Shown: positions 34,690-46,133, counted from the stretch's first letter. The stretch is DNA of 64,000 nucleotides from Antedon mediterranea (GCF_964355755.1 NC_092678.1:11754922-11818921); one strand, 5' to 3'. Program-made: numbers and translations. Notes: generated by a model not told the origin, from the sequence alone.

Positions 34690-37600
34690 GTACTTGAACA
34701 AAAATGCTTGTCAACTCAATGAGATCCAAATTGGCAATTGCCGCAAAATCCTCACTGAGTTTTGACGTTGAAATTCACTCTAGAACTAAGAAGTTAAAAA
34801 GAGAACTTCCTGCATCCGAGTTTCAAAACAAACTCAGGATTATTGCCAATGATTGCCGTAAGCAATCAACGGTAATGGCCTGAAGGGGACATCACAAATT
34901 TGGTCTACCTGCAGACTTAGTCATTTCAACACAAATGACTCTACCTTCGGATGACTTCAGTGCTTTTAGGAAACCCTGCAGAAGGTTCGTTGGGACTTAT
35001 AACAAGAATCAGAGCAACACCTCAGATTCAGTTGTTAAAATTAATTGTCGACTTTCTAAAGGAGAGAAAAAACGTCTTTCCCGAGGACCTAAATTCTGCC
35101 CAAACCAAGGCAGGTCGGCGCACAACTATCTTTGGATATAGAGTCTTTCTCCAGAAGATTACGATTACGTGAATATTTTGCTGATTCAGACAGCAGTACC
35201 ACGCAAAACGAAGGCAACGTTAACAAATTTAAACTATGTAGTTCCTGGAATCCACCTAAAATTGTTGTCCAGCTTTAGAAACATTTATCCAGGATGTACA
35301 AAACTAGGCCTACGACCCGAGTCCAGATAAACGTGATAATCTCTCAAAAGAGAGGCAGGCCATTGCCAAATTGCGTCAGCGTAATGATATCATTAAACCC
35401 GCTGATAAAGGTTCTGCCATTGTTGCTATGGACATCAAATTTTATGAAGAGGAATCCTTAAGACAGCTAAACAATCCTCTTCATTATATATCGTAAACTT
35501 ACAACGGATCCCACCCCGGAAATTGCGGATAAGGTGGCCAAATCTGTTTTTGTGATGGTAAAAAACATTCCATCGATCCTAAGATTGGACTTCATTTGGT
35601 ACAGGTCAATCCAGTTCCAGGCAGATTTTATTTCCTACCTAAAATCCACAAAGCAGGCAATCCTGGTAGACCCATTATTTCGGGCAATGGCACTGCTACA
35701 GAAAAAATTTCTGAATATAGGGATGATTTACTTCAGGGCCGTAGCCAGGATCTGTCAAGGGGGGGGTTCGGACACTAAATATTTGGGTCAACCCCCCCCC
35801 CCTCCCCCAGCCTGATGCGAAGCGAATTTTGTTAAATGACACCCCTAGATGGCCGGAAAAGACACTCTCGTGCAGCATGTTATTATAACCAATGAGCAAA
35901 AAGATCGTACTTTTTTCCTCCTCCTCAAACACGTCGATAATTTAAATGACGATAACTATTTGTTGCCGTATGTTAGATGCGCGTGCTCTGTGCGGAACCG
36001 CCGATTGTTTGATCATTTACTCCGTATTTTGTTTTGCGTTCAAGTTCAATGCGAACGTATATCTAGGAGCAGCCCCGAAAAAAGCAAACTGGGCGAATAC
36101 AAATGCTATTTGCTAGCTCTATCTATAATATTTATTTACAGAAATTTGTTGAGGAATATAAATATGTAAATAGGTAATATTGATACATTTTAGTACGTAT
36201 CGGCTGGTGGTCTAGAAAAAAATAATCGGATGCCATAATGTGAACTACAGTACTGTACTTGATACCATAGAATAGATATTATAGTGTAAAATATTAATAT
36301 TCACTATAATCCTCTATGATACATTATACTTCATAGTCACACATAAATACTGATGTACGTCGGAAGGCTATATACTTTATGCATGCTGCCTGACTGCCAG
36401 TGATCTAAACAATTATAGGAGGTACGCAGTTTGTCTGGCGGTGTCCTTTGTACGAATCGTTCGTGCGCCAGCTCGCTATGAGACGCGTCAATATCATGTT
36501 ACATGCAGGGACCAAACATTTATTTTTTAGGTTAAAATCGGCAATTCATTTGCAGCTTTTAGAAATTTACAGACACGTATCACTAGTTGACGCTCATACA
36601 GAGAAGAAGGTTCACGAACAAGTTTACGAATTTTTCAATTTACAAACAACTTTTTGTACTGTGGGGCACGTATTTGGAGGATTTTTGGAGATGAGGGTGA
36701 GGTATTGGGCATGTCGGGGATGGGGGTTCGCAGTTGGTTATGGGGGGTTCGCTGTAAAGGGGGGGGGGGGGGGGTTTGCCCGAACCATAAAAACCCCCCC
36801 TGGCTACGGGCCTGTACTTAGACCATATGTGTGACTAATCTCCCTTCATACATTCAGGACTCCACGGACTTTATCCACAAAATTAACCAAATTCAAAATT
36901 AACATAATAATTCTGTTCTGGCTTCATTAGATGTTTCATCATTGTATACTAATATCCCCCACGAAGAAGGAGCCGACGCATATATTTTAAATTACAAACA
37001 AATTACAGGCAAAACGCCTACTAAAGCTCATTTATGAGAACTGGTCATGTAGATTTTAACCAACAACAATTTTTTTTTTGGAAATGACCATTACCTTCAA
37101 ATTCATGGCACAGCGATGGGCACAAAAATGGCGCTATCCTTTGCAAATTTATTTATGCGACAATTTGAGGCCAAATTTCTGTCCCTCCAACCTAATAAAC
37201 CACTTTTTTGGTTTTATTTATTTATTCAAGATCCAACAGTGTAAAGAAAAAACAGGATCGCCATAAAATATATATAGATACATTGACGACATCTTCATGA
37301 TCTGGACCCATGGTGAAGATAATTTGGAATTTTTTTCTTCTCAATATTAATTCAGCCCACCAAACTATCAAATTTACAGCTACCAAATCCACTAGTAGCG
37401 TTGATTTTTTGGACACTATAGTGACCATAGAAAATGGTACACTCAAAACTGACCTATTCCGTAAACCCACTGATAAAAATATGTACCTGCTCCCTAGCAG
37501 TTGTCATCCCCAACACTGTACTAAAAACATACCGAACAGTAAAGCATTACGTATCAGGCGTATCTGTTCTTCAGATTTAGATTTTCAGAATCGTACCGAA

Positions 37601-38030
37601 GAACTAACCGGACATCTCCGGAATAGAAATTACAAGAAGGAATACATCAAAACTGCTATAAAGAAAGAAAAAGATATTCCTCGATGTCAAACACTGACGT
37701 AGGCTACAAACTACGTCAGCCAAGTTCGACCAGAGTGCCATTGGTCACAACCTATCACCCTAGGTTGCCTCCATTACGGGCTATTAATTTATTGAGAAAC
37801 ATATGCCCATTCTACAGTCCACAGAACGTCTCAGGACTGTTTTTCCGGAATCACCCATTATTGCATTTCGTAGACCTCCCAACCTTTGTGATATATTAGT
37901 CAGATCCAAATTAACTCTCATGACAGCCAAAATTTGGGCAGTCACCTTTGAGGCAAAACTTGTTCATTGGTTGATTCTAATGAAAAATTTAAGAGTAACC
38001 AAACTGGCCGCATTTTTCGGATAAGACAAT
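34690..38030 (+). pseudogene. Penelope-like reverse transcriptase, frameshifted and interrupted
   Basis: Recognisable pieces in order: LPASEFQNKLRIIANDCRKQ (34810), KERQAIAKLRQRNDI then KPADKGSAIVAMD (35350-35430), PGRFYFLPKIHKAGNPGRPI and ISGNGTATEKISE (35610-35720), then after the insertion NNSVLASLDVSSLYTNIPHE (36910), HGTAMGTKMALSFANLF (37105), RYIDDIFMIW (37276, the catalytic Tyr-Ile-Asp-Asp), TKSTSSVDFLDTIVTIENGT, and PPNLCDILVRSKL (37880). These are core motifs of Penelope reverse transcriptases. At least five frame changes or stops make it nonfunctional as read. Confidence 0.88.
35734..36814. mobile_element. hAT-like element (1,081 bp) inside the Penelope reverse transcriptase
   Basis: Ends CAGGGCCGTAGCCAGGATC and, inverted, CAGGCCCGTAGCCAGGGG. 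Flanked by TACTT at 35729-35733 and 36815-36819. Removing it and one TACTT rejoins the Penelope coding sequence in the middle of a conserved stretch. Shares GTTTGTCTGGCGGTGTCCTT and TTTGTACGAATCGTTC with the element at 56993-59114. Poly-G and poly-C runs lie near the ends. Confidence 0.9.
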
Positions 38031-38079
38031 CAATTAAATGTTTAAATAAAAACGTTTTAAGTGAAACTCTTTTCCCTTT

Positions 38080-38890
38080 AGAATGGTAATGGTCATTTTA
38101 TCGTCATTGATGTGATATATTTTCAATTGTTTTGTGTTAGTTCGATTAAAGTTAAACTTTATTCAATTAAACATGTTGTTTTAGGTGTTTTTTTTTTTGC
38201 TGCTGGTGGTATCTACAATATCTAAGCTACGCCATCCTTGGGGTAAATGGGGTCTCTAGTCAAACTTTAAAGGGGTCTGCCAGGGCCAAGGCAGTGTACA
38301 GATAGTCTTTAATAGGTCATTTGGTATTGCTTACAATGTGCTAAGTTATATACATTGGTTGCTGGTGGTATCTACAATATCTAAGCTGGGATAGTTGGGA
38401 AAAGGGGGTCTCTAGTTTAACTTTAGATGGGTCTGCCAGGGCCAAGGCAGTGTACAGATAGTCTGTAATAGGTCATTTCGTATTGCTTACAATGTGCTAA
38501 ATCATATAACATTGGTTGCTGGTGGTATCTACAATATCTAAGCTGGGCTAGTTGGGGGAGGTGGGGGGGGGGGGGGTCTCTAGTCTAACTTTAGGGTATC
38601 TGGCACTTGCGATGCAGAAGATAATTAGTCTGTTGTTATCCATTTAGTATTGTATGAACACAACTTGTTCATTTGGCATTAATTTTGAGTGGTGCCTCAC
38701 TCATCTATGTTAACCCCATTTTAGGGTCTGGCGGGCCTTTTGCAGCAGAGAAAAAGTCTGTCGTTTGTGATACTGGTATAAGGATGCCATTGACTCCCAT
38801 TTTCATTGACTTAAAGTGACCCCAAACACACTTAAATATATTGGTACCTAGCTCATCTAACCAAATGTCTCTGGGCTACCGGTCTATACT
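38080..38890 (-). repeat. Right inverted arm of the Penelope-like element
   Basis: Inverse of 33265-34190: it begins AGAATGGTAATGGTCATTTT and continues through TGGTATCTACAATATCTAAG units (about 157 bp) to GGTACCTAGCTCATCTAAC. Confidence 0.85.
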
Positions 38891-39089
38891 TCATTACTCC
38901 AGTATCTTCGTTCCTCCTCCTTCCCATCCAAACACAAAACAATCTAAAAACAAACATCCCATACTGGGTGATGTGTTTAAGACTGTTTCCACACCCTATC
39001 TCCCAACCCCACTCTCCCACCAACCCCTGGACTTTTTGAAATGTAGTTTAAAACGTTCCTGGTACAATTTCGATCATTTTGATACTCCA

Positions 39090-40035
39090 TAAAATGTATG
39101 GTTACATGCAGAAACAAAAAATTGTATAACGAACAAACATCGAAAGTGGGGAAAGGTGGTTCATTAACTTGTATCCTAGATGGCGGATGATGTTCAAATA
39201 TAGTTTAGGGTATCATTTAACAAAATTTCCACGGTGGGCCCTCTGAGGACTCTTAAGCAACACCCTTTAAAAAGTCCTGCGATGGAGAAGACTTCCAAAA
39301 TGTCTTAAAAAACGTTTTGTTATCGTTTAAAAACGAAAACGAGATGGAAGTATGGCCAACACAAGCTTGGAACACTAAGGAAAGTCGACTTTACCAAACG
39401 TTTTCGTTTAGTGAAATTGAACTAGATAAGACAGATATGTCAGAAACATCATCCCATCTAGCTAAGAATTAAGTAAATATATTTCTCATGCATTGTTCTA
39501 AACAAAGTTAATATTTAAAGGATATAAGAGGTTTTCGGACCCGTTCCGTAGAAGTGGAGTTTTTAAAGATTAAAACATTGAAAACGTCAAAACATATTTC
39601 AAGGTAAATTTTGCTTGCGCTTTTCTTTGTTTAAAACGATGCACGATAGTTGAGTCGAACTGCTTCATAACCCCAAACAAATTGTAAGAAAAAGTTTTTT
39701 TGTATTACAATAAAATATTAATGATCTCAAAAAACATATAGGCCTATCAAAAGTTTACTCAAATCGGACTACCGCAAAGGTTCAAAATTTGACGTTAAAA
39801 AAGATAACCGCCAATTTTTAAAAATCGGTAACTACTCGTAGTAGACAGCTGATGTCAAAGTTTTCAAAATATATACGTTTATATTTACACTTTTTGAACA
39901 TTTTGTTAAAACATGACCATTCCATTTTGTGACCTTTGACATATAGGGCCTATGGCATGACGTTTATATATCTACGTAACTGCAAATCAGAGACTTGATA
40001 TTGTTGTCAAAGTGTTCAGAACATACATATTTATA
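39090..40035. other. No gene; weakly repeated AT-rich DNA
   Basis: GATGTCAAAGTTTTCAAAAT at 39850 and TGTTGTCAAAGTGTTCAGAA near 40000 are followed by similar TTTATATTTAC words, giving a degenerate repeat of roughly 130 bp next to the LINE junction. Confidence 0.4.
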
Positions 40036-40044
40036 TTTACTGTT

Positions 40045-42431
40045 TTTGACTAACGCAGTCAAAAGCTTTTTGGATGTCAATAAGTAAGATACCAGTAAAT
40101 TTCCCTTTCGCTGTTTGAGTTTTAATGAAGTCTGTCAAGTGAATTAAACAGTGATCTGTTGAAAAGGACTGTCTGAAACCAGACTGAAAACGATATAAAA
40201 GCTTGTTCCTTTCCAAAAACTCATTTAATTGTGAGTGAACAATCTTTTCTACAATTTTTGACACCACAGACAGTATACTGACAGGCCTATAGTTAGCAGT
40301 TTCAAGATTACTTTTTTTTCTTGTAAATTGGTCGAACACGAGCCAATTTCATCTCATTTGGAAAACATTCCGTTTCAAATGAGAAATTGATAATCCGTGT
40401 TATGGGAGTTGCAATAATTTCGGACGCATCCCTTAAAAAACGTGCGGGTATGCCATCTAGACCTGTACTTTTATTTATACTGAGACCCAAGATCTCCTTT
40501 TTAACTATATCGTTGTTTACAGGTTGCAAGGAAAATTTGTCAGTACCGTCATAGTATTTTTTAAAATTCTCAGAATTTACATCAAATTCGTATGACCTTT
40601 GCGGGAGCTTTCTTACCAGATCTGATGCTACGTTTGTAAAAAACGAGTTAAAGTGACTGGCAATAATGTTTGGCTTACTACATAGTTTGTCATTTATTTT
40701 AAGAGTAATCGAAGCAGTTTCATTTTGTTTATTTTGATACCCAAGATCTTTTATAACCTTCCATAACTTTTTAGGGTTATGTCGATTTGTATTGATCTTG
40801 TCAATAAAATGAGTCTGCTTTGCTTCTTTTATATTTCTTTGTACCTGATTTCTAAGTTTACAGTATTCAGTACGATATAATAAATTACGAGTTCTTTTGA
40901 ATTTTTTAAGATAAATATCCCTGGCCTTAATAATTTTGAGTATGTCAGGTGTCATCCACGGCTGAGAAGAGTGTCTAATTCTGACTTCTTTTACAAGAGC
41001 AACTTTATCCAAAACATTTGTGAAATTTACACAAAAGGCTTGCCACGAACAATCAACGGTTTCTGCCTTGAGAACATTGTCCCAATCAGTCTCTTGAAGA
41101 AGACGTATAAACTTTTCTCTATTGTAGTTTTTAGTTGATCTAATCTTCACCTTTTTATGCGTGTGGTGTTTTTGTTGCTGTGTGTGACGAGTGGCATATA
41201 TAGGAAAGTGATCACTGAAGCCTATAGATAGCACTCCGAATTTGTTTAGTTTGTCCGAAGAGTTGGTGATAATATGATCAAGACAAGATTCGCAGGAATC
41301 ACAGATGCGTGTGGGTTCGCTCATAATTTGAGACATTCCACTGATGTGCAGAGTCTGTTGGAATTTGATATAGTTGCTATCCTTTTTCAAGCTACACATG
41401 TTTGTATCTCCGAAAATGTAGATCTCTGAGTTTCTCGGTAGTTGTTCCATAATGTCATCCATTCCATCAATAAATTCACCATGACGTTGTTTTGGTGGCC
41501 GATAACAGACTCCAACGATAATAGGCCTTGTTCTTGGGAGATGTACTTCAAACCATAGTGCCTGAATGTTGGCATTGTCACAGTCAGACCGCATAGTAAC
41601 AGCCAGGGTAGACTTGAAGTACAGACATATTCCACCACCTGCTCTGGCACGGTCTTGACGATATAGTTGGAAGTCTGGGATGTGTATTTCATTATCGGTA
41701 ATGGAACTGTCAAGGTGCGTTTCAGTGACAGCAATGACTGCCACTTTGGTTCCACCAACAAGTGTTCTAAGTTCAGATATTTTGGGTAGTAGAGACCGCG
41801 CATTAACATGAAGAAAATGCATGCCTTTTCCTTTCAGTACCTCTGCAGGATCAATGATAGAGTCCGAATTACTGCTGGAATCGTTGTTGATTCCACATAC
41901 TAGTGGATCCAAGTTGAGCAATGCATCGTTTTCATTTGTATCCGAAGAGATACTAAAGAATAAATCATTCAGTTTTGGGAGTGCACAAAGATGGCAGCAC
42001 CAGTCAGAAGACCTATTTTTTAAGAATGTTCTAAACCTATGAGGATTAATGTAGACACAACTAGCATGGAAATTCCTAGAACAATTAAAGCATTTAAGTT
42101 GTTGTCGGTTTTTTGCAATCTTTCTTTCACAAACATGACAATGAATCGGAGGTGTATTTCGATTTGTATTGTTATTATGATTCATGTTTGATTCTGGTCC
42201 AGGATTAGAGTGGACATCCCCACATTCGGTCAAGTCAATATTATAAGTGGAGATTGAATTGTGATCATATTGTACTCTACTTTTTGAGAACTTGCACTTT
42301 TTGTAAGGATGTCCCAAGAGTTTGATGTTACTATGGAGTTGTAAATACCTGGGAATATCAGACACAGTATGTTCAGTAACGTGAAAGAGTGCAAACAACC
42401 AGAACAACAAGGGGATGGTAATTCTACGCAT
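40045..42431 (-). pseudogene. CR1/L2-like LINE: 2A-like leader, zinc-finger-like region, endonuclease, partial reverse transcriptase
   Basis: One 707-codon frame from 42431 ends at 40308, and a second frame (40339-40037) continues the protein after a one-base excess in an A8 run (minus strand). Residues 1-20 are hydrophobic (TIPLLFWLFALFHV), 71-79 read GDVHSNPGP, about 97-150 hold a Cys/His pattern (CHVCERK, CFNCSRNFHASC, WCCHLC), about 205-420 an exonuclease-endonuclease-phosphatase fold (LHVNARSLLPKI, VTETHLD, GGGICLYFK, IFGDTN, SDHFPIYA), and about 660 onward a reverse transcriptase start (STGLDGIPARFLR, NYRPVSILSVVSKIVEKI, FQSGFRQSFSTDHCLI). It stops at the first catalytic block, IDIQKAFDC; the YxDD block and 3' end are missing. 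Not active as it stands, although the endonuclease half is intact. Confidence 0.9.
42183..42221 (-). other. 2A-like ribosome-skipping motif in the LINE protein
   Basis: Codons 71-79 read G-D-V-H-S-N-P-G-P. By family knowledge the peptide bond between Gly78 and Pro79 (42198/42197) is skipped during translation. The Glu of the D-V-E-x-N-P-G-P consensus is His here, a variant I recall in other LINE proteins. Function is inferred. Confidence 0.75.
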
Positions 42432-42699
42432 AGTGCAAAAAAAAACAAAAAACTTACAGGCCTAAGTATATCTTACTATGTAATAATTACAGCCTAATTT
42501 GCCTAATACTAAATTACCAAAAAAAGAAGAATAAGACAATAAAAAACTGCAAATAAAACAAAAATAAGTAAAAAACAGAAGAAGTAACACTAGCTAGCCT
42601 AACAGCTTAGGCAGATACTAGTGAAATTGGTATGGTCTAGACTCACTAAAGGCCTATGACCTCTCCAATGTTACAACCACTGTGAGACACGAAAGTGGC

Positions 42700-43490
42700 C
42701 TAGAAAAAAAGGTAAAACAAAAACACCTTAATTTTACTAACATTTAGGGCTATCACACTAATTACTAGAACAAACCTTACTAAGGATAAATCTGATAAGT
42801 ATGGAGATAGAAAGTACTCAAAAACTAAGAAATTTTCAGATAGTATAGACCTACTATAGAAGATTGACTGTGAAGCCAACTTGCACGAGTCCATGTATAT
42901 GAGACTCTTGTGGTCAACATAGTCAAAAGCTTTTTTAAAATTAGTTACCACTACAGTACTTTCACTTGTTTCTTATATCTATAGAGAACATCCATAAGCT
43001 TAACAAGATAAGATTAGTAGATATCCCTTTACGATTACCATACTGGTTGTGGTCAAGGTTAGGATTCATGTAATTTAACAACAATTTAGACATGAAACTT
43101 TCTGCAATTTTTGCAAAGTAGTCAGTGAGGGAAATTGGTCTAAGTTTATCCCAAGTCGCATGATTAGTTTTAGGAATAGGGATAACCATGGTCCTTTTCC
43201 ATTGGGAGGGGACAACACCATTACCAAGGACTGATTTATGATTGCAGTCAAAGGTTGGCTAATTTCATATGCAAATTCCTTAATTAATTTGGTAGGCAAA
43301 CCATCAGGGCCAGATGCTTTCTTGGTCTTAATATTTTTAAGTGCATTATAAACTTTATAATTTTGGACAACTGGGTCTGGGTTAGGATCCGGACAAAAGG
43401 CCGGGAGTTCCTCCCTTACAAGGGGTCGGACTTCATCGGTAATATTAACAAAATTATTATTGAGAAAGTAGCAACATCCTTAGAATTACT
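42700..43490 (-). pseudogene. Second LINE reverse transcriptase remnant
   Basis: Pieces in different frames read, in order, KTKKASGPDGLPTKLIKEFA, then VIPIPKTNHATWDKLRPISL with TDYFAKIAESFMSK, NQYGNRKGIST, then VTNFKKAFDYVDHKSLI. These correspond to the fingers and first palm blocks of a non-LTR reverse transcriptase. Several frameshifts. It begins right after the kinase-like pseudogene and ends before the first LINE's 5' region, with sequence distinct from that LINE. Confidence 0.82.
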
Positions 43491-43499
43491 AATAAATAT

Positions 43500-44520
43500 A
43501 TATATTGTACTGTACATGCCATCCAGAAGTCTGTAAGCTTCGCTCTGTAGCTGGTTCTATCGTGATGTATAAGTATGTTTCTCGCAGCTACGTCGTTGTG
43601 TAGAATAATTCCGCGTTTGTGTATTTCGTTGAGCGCAATGACAAAAACCTCTGATGTCTTTATAGAGATACATTCAAACGCGCTCAGGGACGGCTGTCCG
43701 GTTAGCAATACATCCAGGAATGTGATACTGGAAAGTGTAAAGGTATTTCCGATAAACTCCTGTACCATACAGCATAGTACGTCACCGTGGCGGAAGACGC
43801 CAAAGACGCGAGGAATAGAAGGAAGATCGTCTAAAAACGTCATGACTCGCGCTTCTACCGTCATCTTGCCCCATGCTTCATCAGGATTGCTGTAACTGTT
43901 AAAAAAAGCCGTCTTGACTGAGGTGATAGTGGCCTGGATAAAAAATATTGAATGTCATCAGGTCAACGCGACCAAAACTTCCCTGTCCAAGACGTACAGG
44001 ATAACAAAGGTGGGAAACACTTAACTAACTAATAACCGAGCAGGCGGCAGAATTTCAGCAAGTTTTGTTGTAGCATCATCGTTAAGGACGGATTTGGGTG
44101 GTGAAGTGGTGGTATTAATTTTTGAAGAATGGGAAGAACCATTGCAGCTACTGGCAGGTGACAATGGCCATTCTGATGACAACGATGATGGCACACTACA
44201 AAGACGTTTCCTTTCTGGTATCTCACCACCGGGTGATAACTCTGATGTTGGTTGTCTGATGCGCTGGATAGGAGCGATAGACGATGAAGATGATGACGAC
44301 AACGAGTTATAAACACGTTTCCTTGGGAATCACTTCTCCGGGTGATAGACCTGGTGGCGTGGTAAGTATCTGTCCAGGAGAAAGCACGACTTTTGAAGAT
44401 GACGATGTGGATGACATTGGCCAGAGAGACGAATGTGATCTTGGTAACTTTGATAGAGACTTTGATGATGGCTGTTGTACTGATACGTGTACCCCTGACA
44501 GCGATGCCGACACTGCGCCC
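43500..44520 (-). pseudogene. Protein-kinase-like pseudogene with Ser/Pro-rich N-terminus
   Basis: Minus strand. N-terminal part is Ser/Pro-rich with two related segments, LSPGEVIPKE (about 44340) and LSPGGEIPERKRLCSVP (about 44220). The kinase-like part has the glycine loop RLGQGSFGRV (about 43995), a VKTAFF segment that may carry the ATP-binding lysine, IPRVFGVFRHGDVLCCMVQE, and the catalytic loop ILHNDVAARNILI, then KLTDFWMAC where DFG would be expected. Breaks: a one-base shift near 44330, a stop at about 44020, and a shift at a T6 run near 43945. The region beyond DFW is missing; a donor-like GTACAGT and then LINE sequence follow. The kinase family is not certain. Confidence 0.7.
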
Positions 44521-44539
44521 GCTGATAGAGATGGTGATG

Positions 44540-45890
44540 ATGATAACGATGGCGACGATGACGAACTTAAGTTGCTATCCGATGATTCGTCACAACATAT
44601 TTTATATAAAGTAAATAATCAATGGTCGGAGGAAATCGTCACTATGTATGTGAAATTAAAGTCGAGGCCTAATCTCGAAAAGTTCTTAAGCCTATACTTG
44701 ATAAAACAAATTTCAATGGTGCTGCCAGTCTTGTTTTTTTATGATATTGCCAATTCTGATCTTTGGTGTATCCCGTTGCATTGGCTCCGTGTCTGGTCTT
44801 TCGTGGACCGTCCCGTGCTTTGTTTTCTTTTTTTGCATATTATGGTACAGCATATTTAATAAAGACATAATAAATGTTAGTTTGAATAATTGTAACAAAT
44901 GTAAAAAAGTATTGTTCACCAAAACATGAACAATGAATAGGCTATTTTACAGTCGAATAAACAACCAAAAGTCTTAAAATTCAAAGCAATTCGTAAAATA
45001 TTTTGTTTGCGAAATATGCTTAAACATTTGTAGAGCCGCATATCGTAACAAACCCAAAATAAAAACATCCTTAATCAACGCAATTTGTATTATTTTTGTT
45101 GGTTTACCCAAATCGGATGAAATAATGAAGTTTTCACCAGTCGAGTTCAAATTACCTCTTCCATTCTTCGACCATAACAACATAAAGTTCTCACTCTATG
45201 CCAATATTATTTTCAAAGAATTATACGGTAGTAGAATTTGTCTAATTTTAAAATGTTTAGAATATAGGCCTAGTTTGACAACATTTTGCAGAAAATCGTA
45301 GTATGCTTTAGGCCTATCATTTCAAAGTGTTGCCGGAAAGAAAAAAACAAGAATTTTCTAGATGCAAAACGCTGTGTCAGTGGTATCTCCTCAATTCAAT
45401 TTTGCAGCATTTACCAAGCCCGCATTAATAAGACAAAAAATATCGTGATAAAAAAAGGTGCGCTGATTTTAAAAGATTTTGTGTTGATTTTTACGTTTGT
45501 GTTAATTTTACGATTTGCAGCTACACGTTTGAAGCATATTTGATAATGTTTACGTTGCAGTTCAGCTACGGATCATACAACTCGCTTGTGATTGGTCAAC
45601 TCGCTTGCGAATTACGCCGATGTAAGAGCAATACGTAGTGAATTGACCAATAAAACGATGGATTATTCGATTTAAACAACTTTTTGCTTGAAGGGCCAGG
45701 TAAACCATGCGCGCTTCTGGCTACTTAGACGGATGGATATTTTTTATCGATGTTCAGACGGTTTGCGCTCTTCACTCCATTTCCACGCACAATCCAGAAT
45801 CCCTCCCACAAGAAACAGAACAACGGACAGCTTACAAACGGATCTGATAATGTGTCTACTGTCACCTTTCATGTAGGCCTACTTATATTG
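44540..45890. other. No gene recognised
   Basis: A 191-residue Asp-rich plus-strand frame (44284-44859) is antisense to the Ser-rich part of the kinase pseudogene and has no motif. Around 45585-45655 an ATTGG and a CCAAT lie about 55 bp apart, a weak promoter-like hint. Confidence 0.4.
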
Positions 45891-45893
45891 ATA

Positions 45894-46133
45894 TTAGAGC
45901 AAAAGAAGAGAGATAAAAAGATTGACTTTGTATTGTGCAATGATTATAATAGCAATAGATTGTTCCAGTTGAATAAACAAGGTACTGGCTTTATTAGTCA
46001 TTACTGAGTAGTCAGTTACCAGTGATATTGTGGTAGGGTTGTAAACCACCAACGTCTCCATGATTGTATAGTTACTTGTGCCACACACCAAACAGAACGC
46101 GAGTACACACAACACGATTGATGTCTTGTTCAT
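45894..46133 (-). CDS. Candidate signal-peptide exon of a small secreted protein
   Basis: Starts MNKTSIVLCVLAFCLVCGTS, a textbook signal peptide (short basic start, hydrophobic core, Cys-Gly-Thr-Ser end). A donor-like GTAACT at 46075 may end the coding exon after 19 codons; otherwise the frame runs 79 codons to 45894 with a hydrophobic tail. About 75 bp upstream TTTAAAAA lies 30-35 bp before an initiator-like TCAGGCATT, a plausible TATA promoter. No mature product can be named, and no following exon was found. Confidence 0.4.
   Translation of the reverse strand: MNKTSIVLCVLAFCLVCGTSNYTIMETLVVYNPTTISLVTDYSVMTNKASTLFIQLEQSIAIIIIAQYKVNLFISLLLL

Larger units (their letters stand above)
33165..39085 (+). 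mobile_element. Penelope-like retroelement, decayed, with inverted and direct terminal repeats
   Basis: A central reverse transcriptase region (34690-38030) is flanked by inverted arms at about 33265-34190 and 38080-38890. Outside these, short related segments at about 33210-33255 and 39015-39075 (both with GTACAATTTCAATCAT or close variants) run in the same direction. Penelope elements are known to carry terminal repeats in direct and inverted orientation. A hAT-like element splits the interior at 35734-36814. No GIY-YIG endonuclease domain was recognised. Confidence 0.75.

Noticed and set aside
37310-37702. Separate gene of 130 residues
   Set aside because: It is the C-terminal part of the Penelope reverse transcriptase, following the RYIDDIFMIW motif in another frame.
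33265-38890. Hammerhead ribozyme in the Penelope arms
   Set aside because: Such ribozymes are known in Penelope terminal repeats, but I could not find the CTGATGA core with a matching GAAA by eye. A covariance search would be needed to exclude it.
41387-41809. 140-residue frame on the minus strand
   Set aside because: Out-of-frame shadow of the LINE endonuclease coding region.
44284-44859. 191-residue Asp-rich open frame on the plus strand
   Set aside because: It lies antisense to the Ser-rich part of the kinase-like pseudogene; Asp-rich reading is what Ser codons give on the other strand. No domain.
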